Position numbers and translations under genes: made by a program | In this document: positions 6,295 through 6,307 of the stretch, in pieces | Numbering within the stretch: position 1 is the first letter of the stretch | Layout of the letters: every line of letters starts with the position of its first letter | The notes under the pieces: generated by a model | Databases searched by the model: none | Told to the model about the DNA's origin: nothing | The model's input: only the letters and a program-made list of their open reading frames with translations | DNA from: Desulfocapsa sp. | Lineage (GTDB): Bacteria; Desulfobacterota; Desulfobulbia; Desulfobulbales; Desulfocapsaceae | Assembly (NCBI GenBank): GCA_029934915.1 | Contig: JAOZLI010000155.1 | Coordinates: 1-6,307 of the forward strand | Direction: 5' to 3' | DNA: 6,307 nucleotides

Positions 6295-6307
6295 ATGTAG
6301 CTTTCAT

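Overview
The window reads as ordinary chromosomal DNA from a Gram-negative bacterium. It carries an outer-membrane FadL-type channel ending in a C-terminal aromatic residue, a periplasmic binding protein with a Sec signal, and a long bacterial SppA. The moderate base composition, the style of the hybrid histidine kinase (H-box VAHDLNNIL, receiver MEPGINGCTTYKE) and the FadL homologue suggest a sulfate-reducing Desulfobacterota lineage (Desulfobulbales or Desulfobacterales). That placement is an inference from memory of family resemblance, not a search result.

Layout: (1) 1-1236, the 3' part of sppA, a membrane-bound signal peptide peptidase whose 5' part lies outside the window. (2) 1237-1440, a spacer dominated by an imperfect palindrome at 1301-1395. 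(3) 1441-2355, a secreted family-3 solute-binding protein with no transporter permease or ATPase beside it. It is followed at once by a good rho-independent terminator (2363-2411). (4) 2371-2631 on the minus strand, a small uncertain ORF with faint PilZ-like features, whose 3' end is overlapped by that terminator. (5) 2643-2734, a promoter/leader region with a sigma70-like promoter, a perfect palindrome over its -10 box, a half-copy of the 1301-1395 repeat, and a strong Shine-Dalgarno. (6) 2735-4051, an OmpP1/FadL-family outer-membrane channel. (7) 4156-6294, a six-TM hybrid sensor histidine kinase with PAS, HisKA, HATPase and receiver domains.

All four large genes lie on the plus strand, but the gaps, the terminator after the binding protein and the separate promoter before the FadL gene suggest several transcription units rather than one operon. 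All four products act at the envelope (inner-membrane protease, periplasmic binding protein, outer-membrane channel, membrane sensor), but nothing in the sequence proves a shared pathway.

The most unusual feature is the repeat. The right arm of the 1301-1395 palindrome recurs in inverted orientation in the leader of the FadL gene (18 identical contiguous bases, with similarity over about 32). The two copies bracket a 1.33-kb segment that holds the binding protein and the small minus-strand ORF. I see no convincing evidence of a wholly new multi-gene system.
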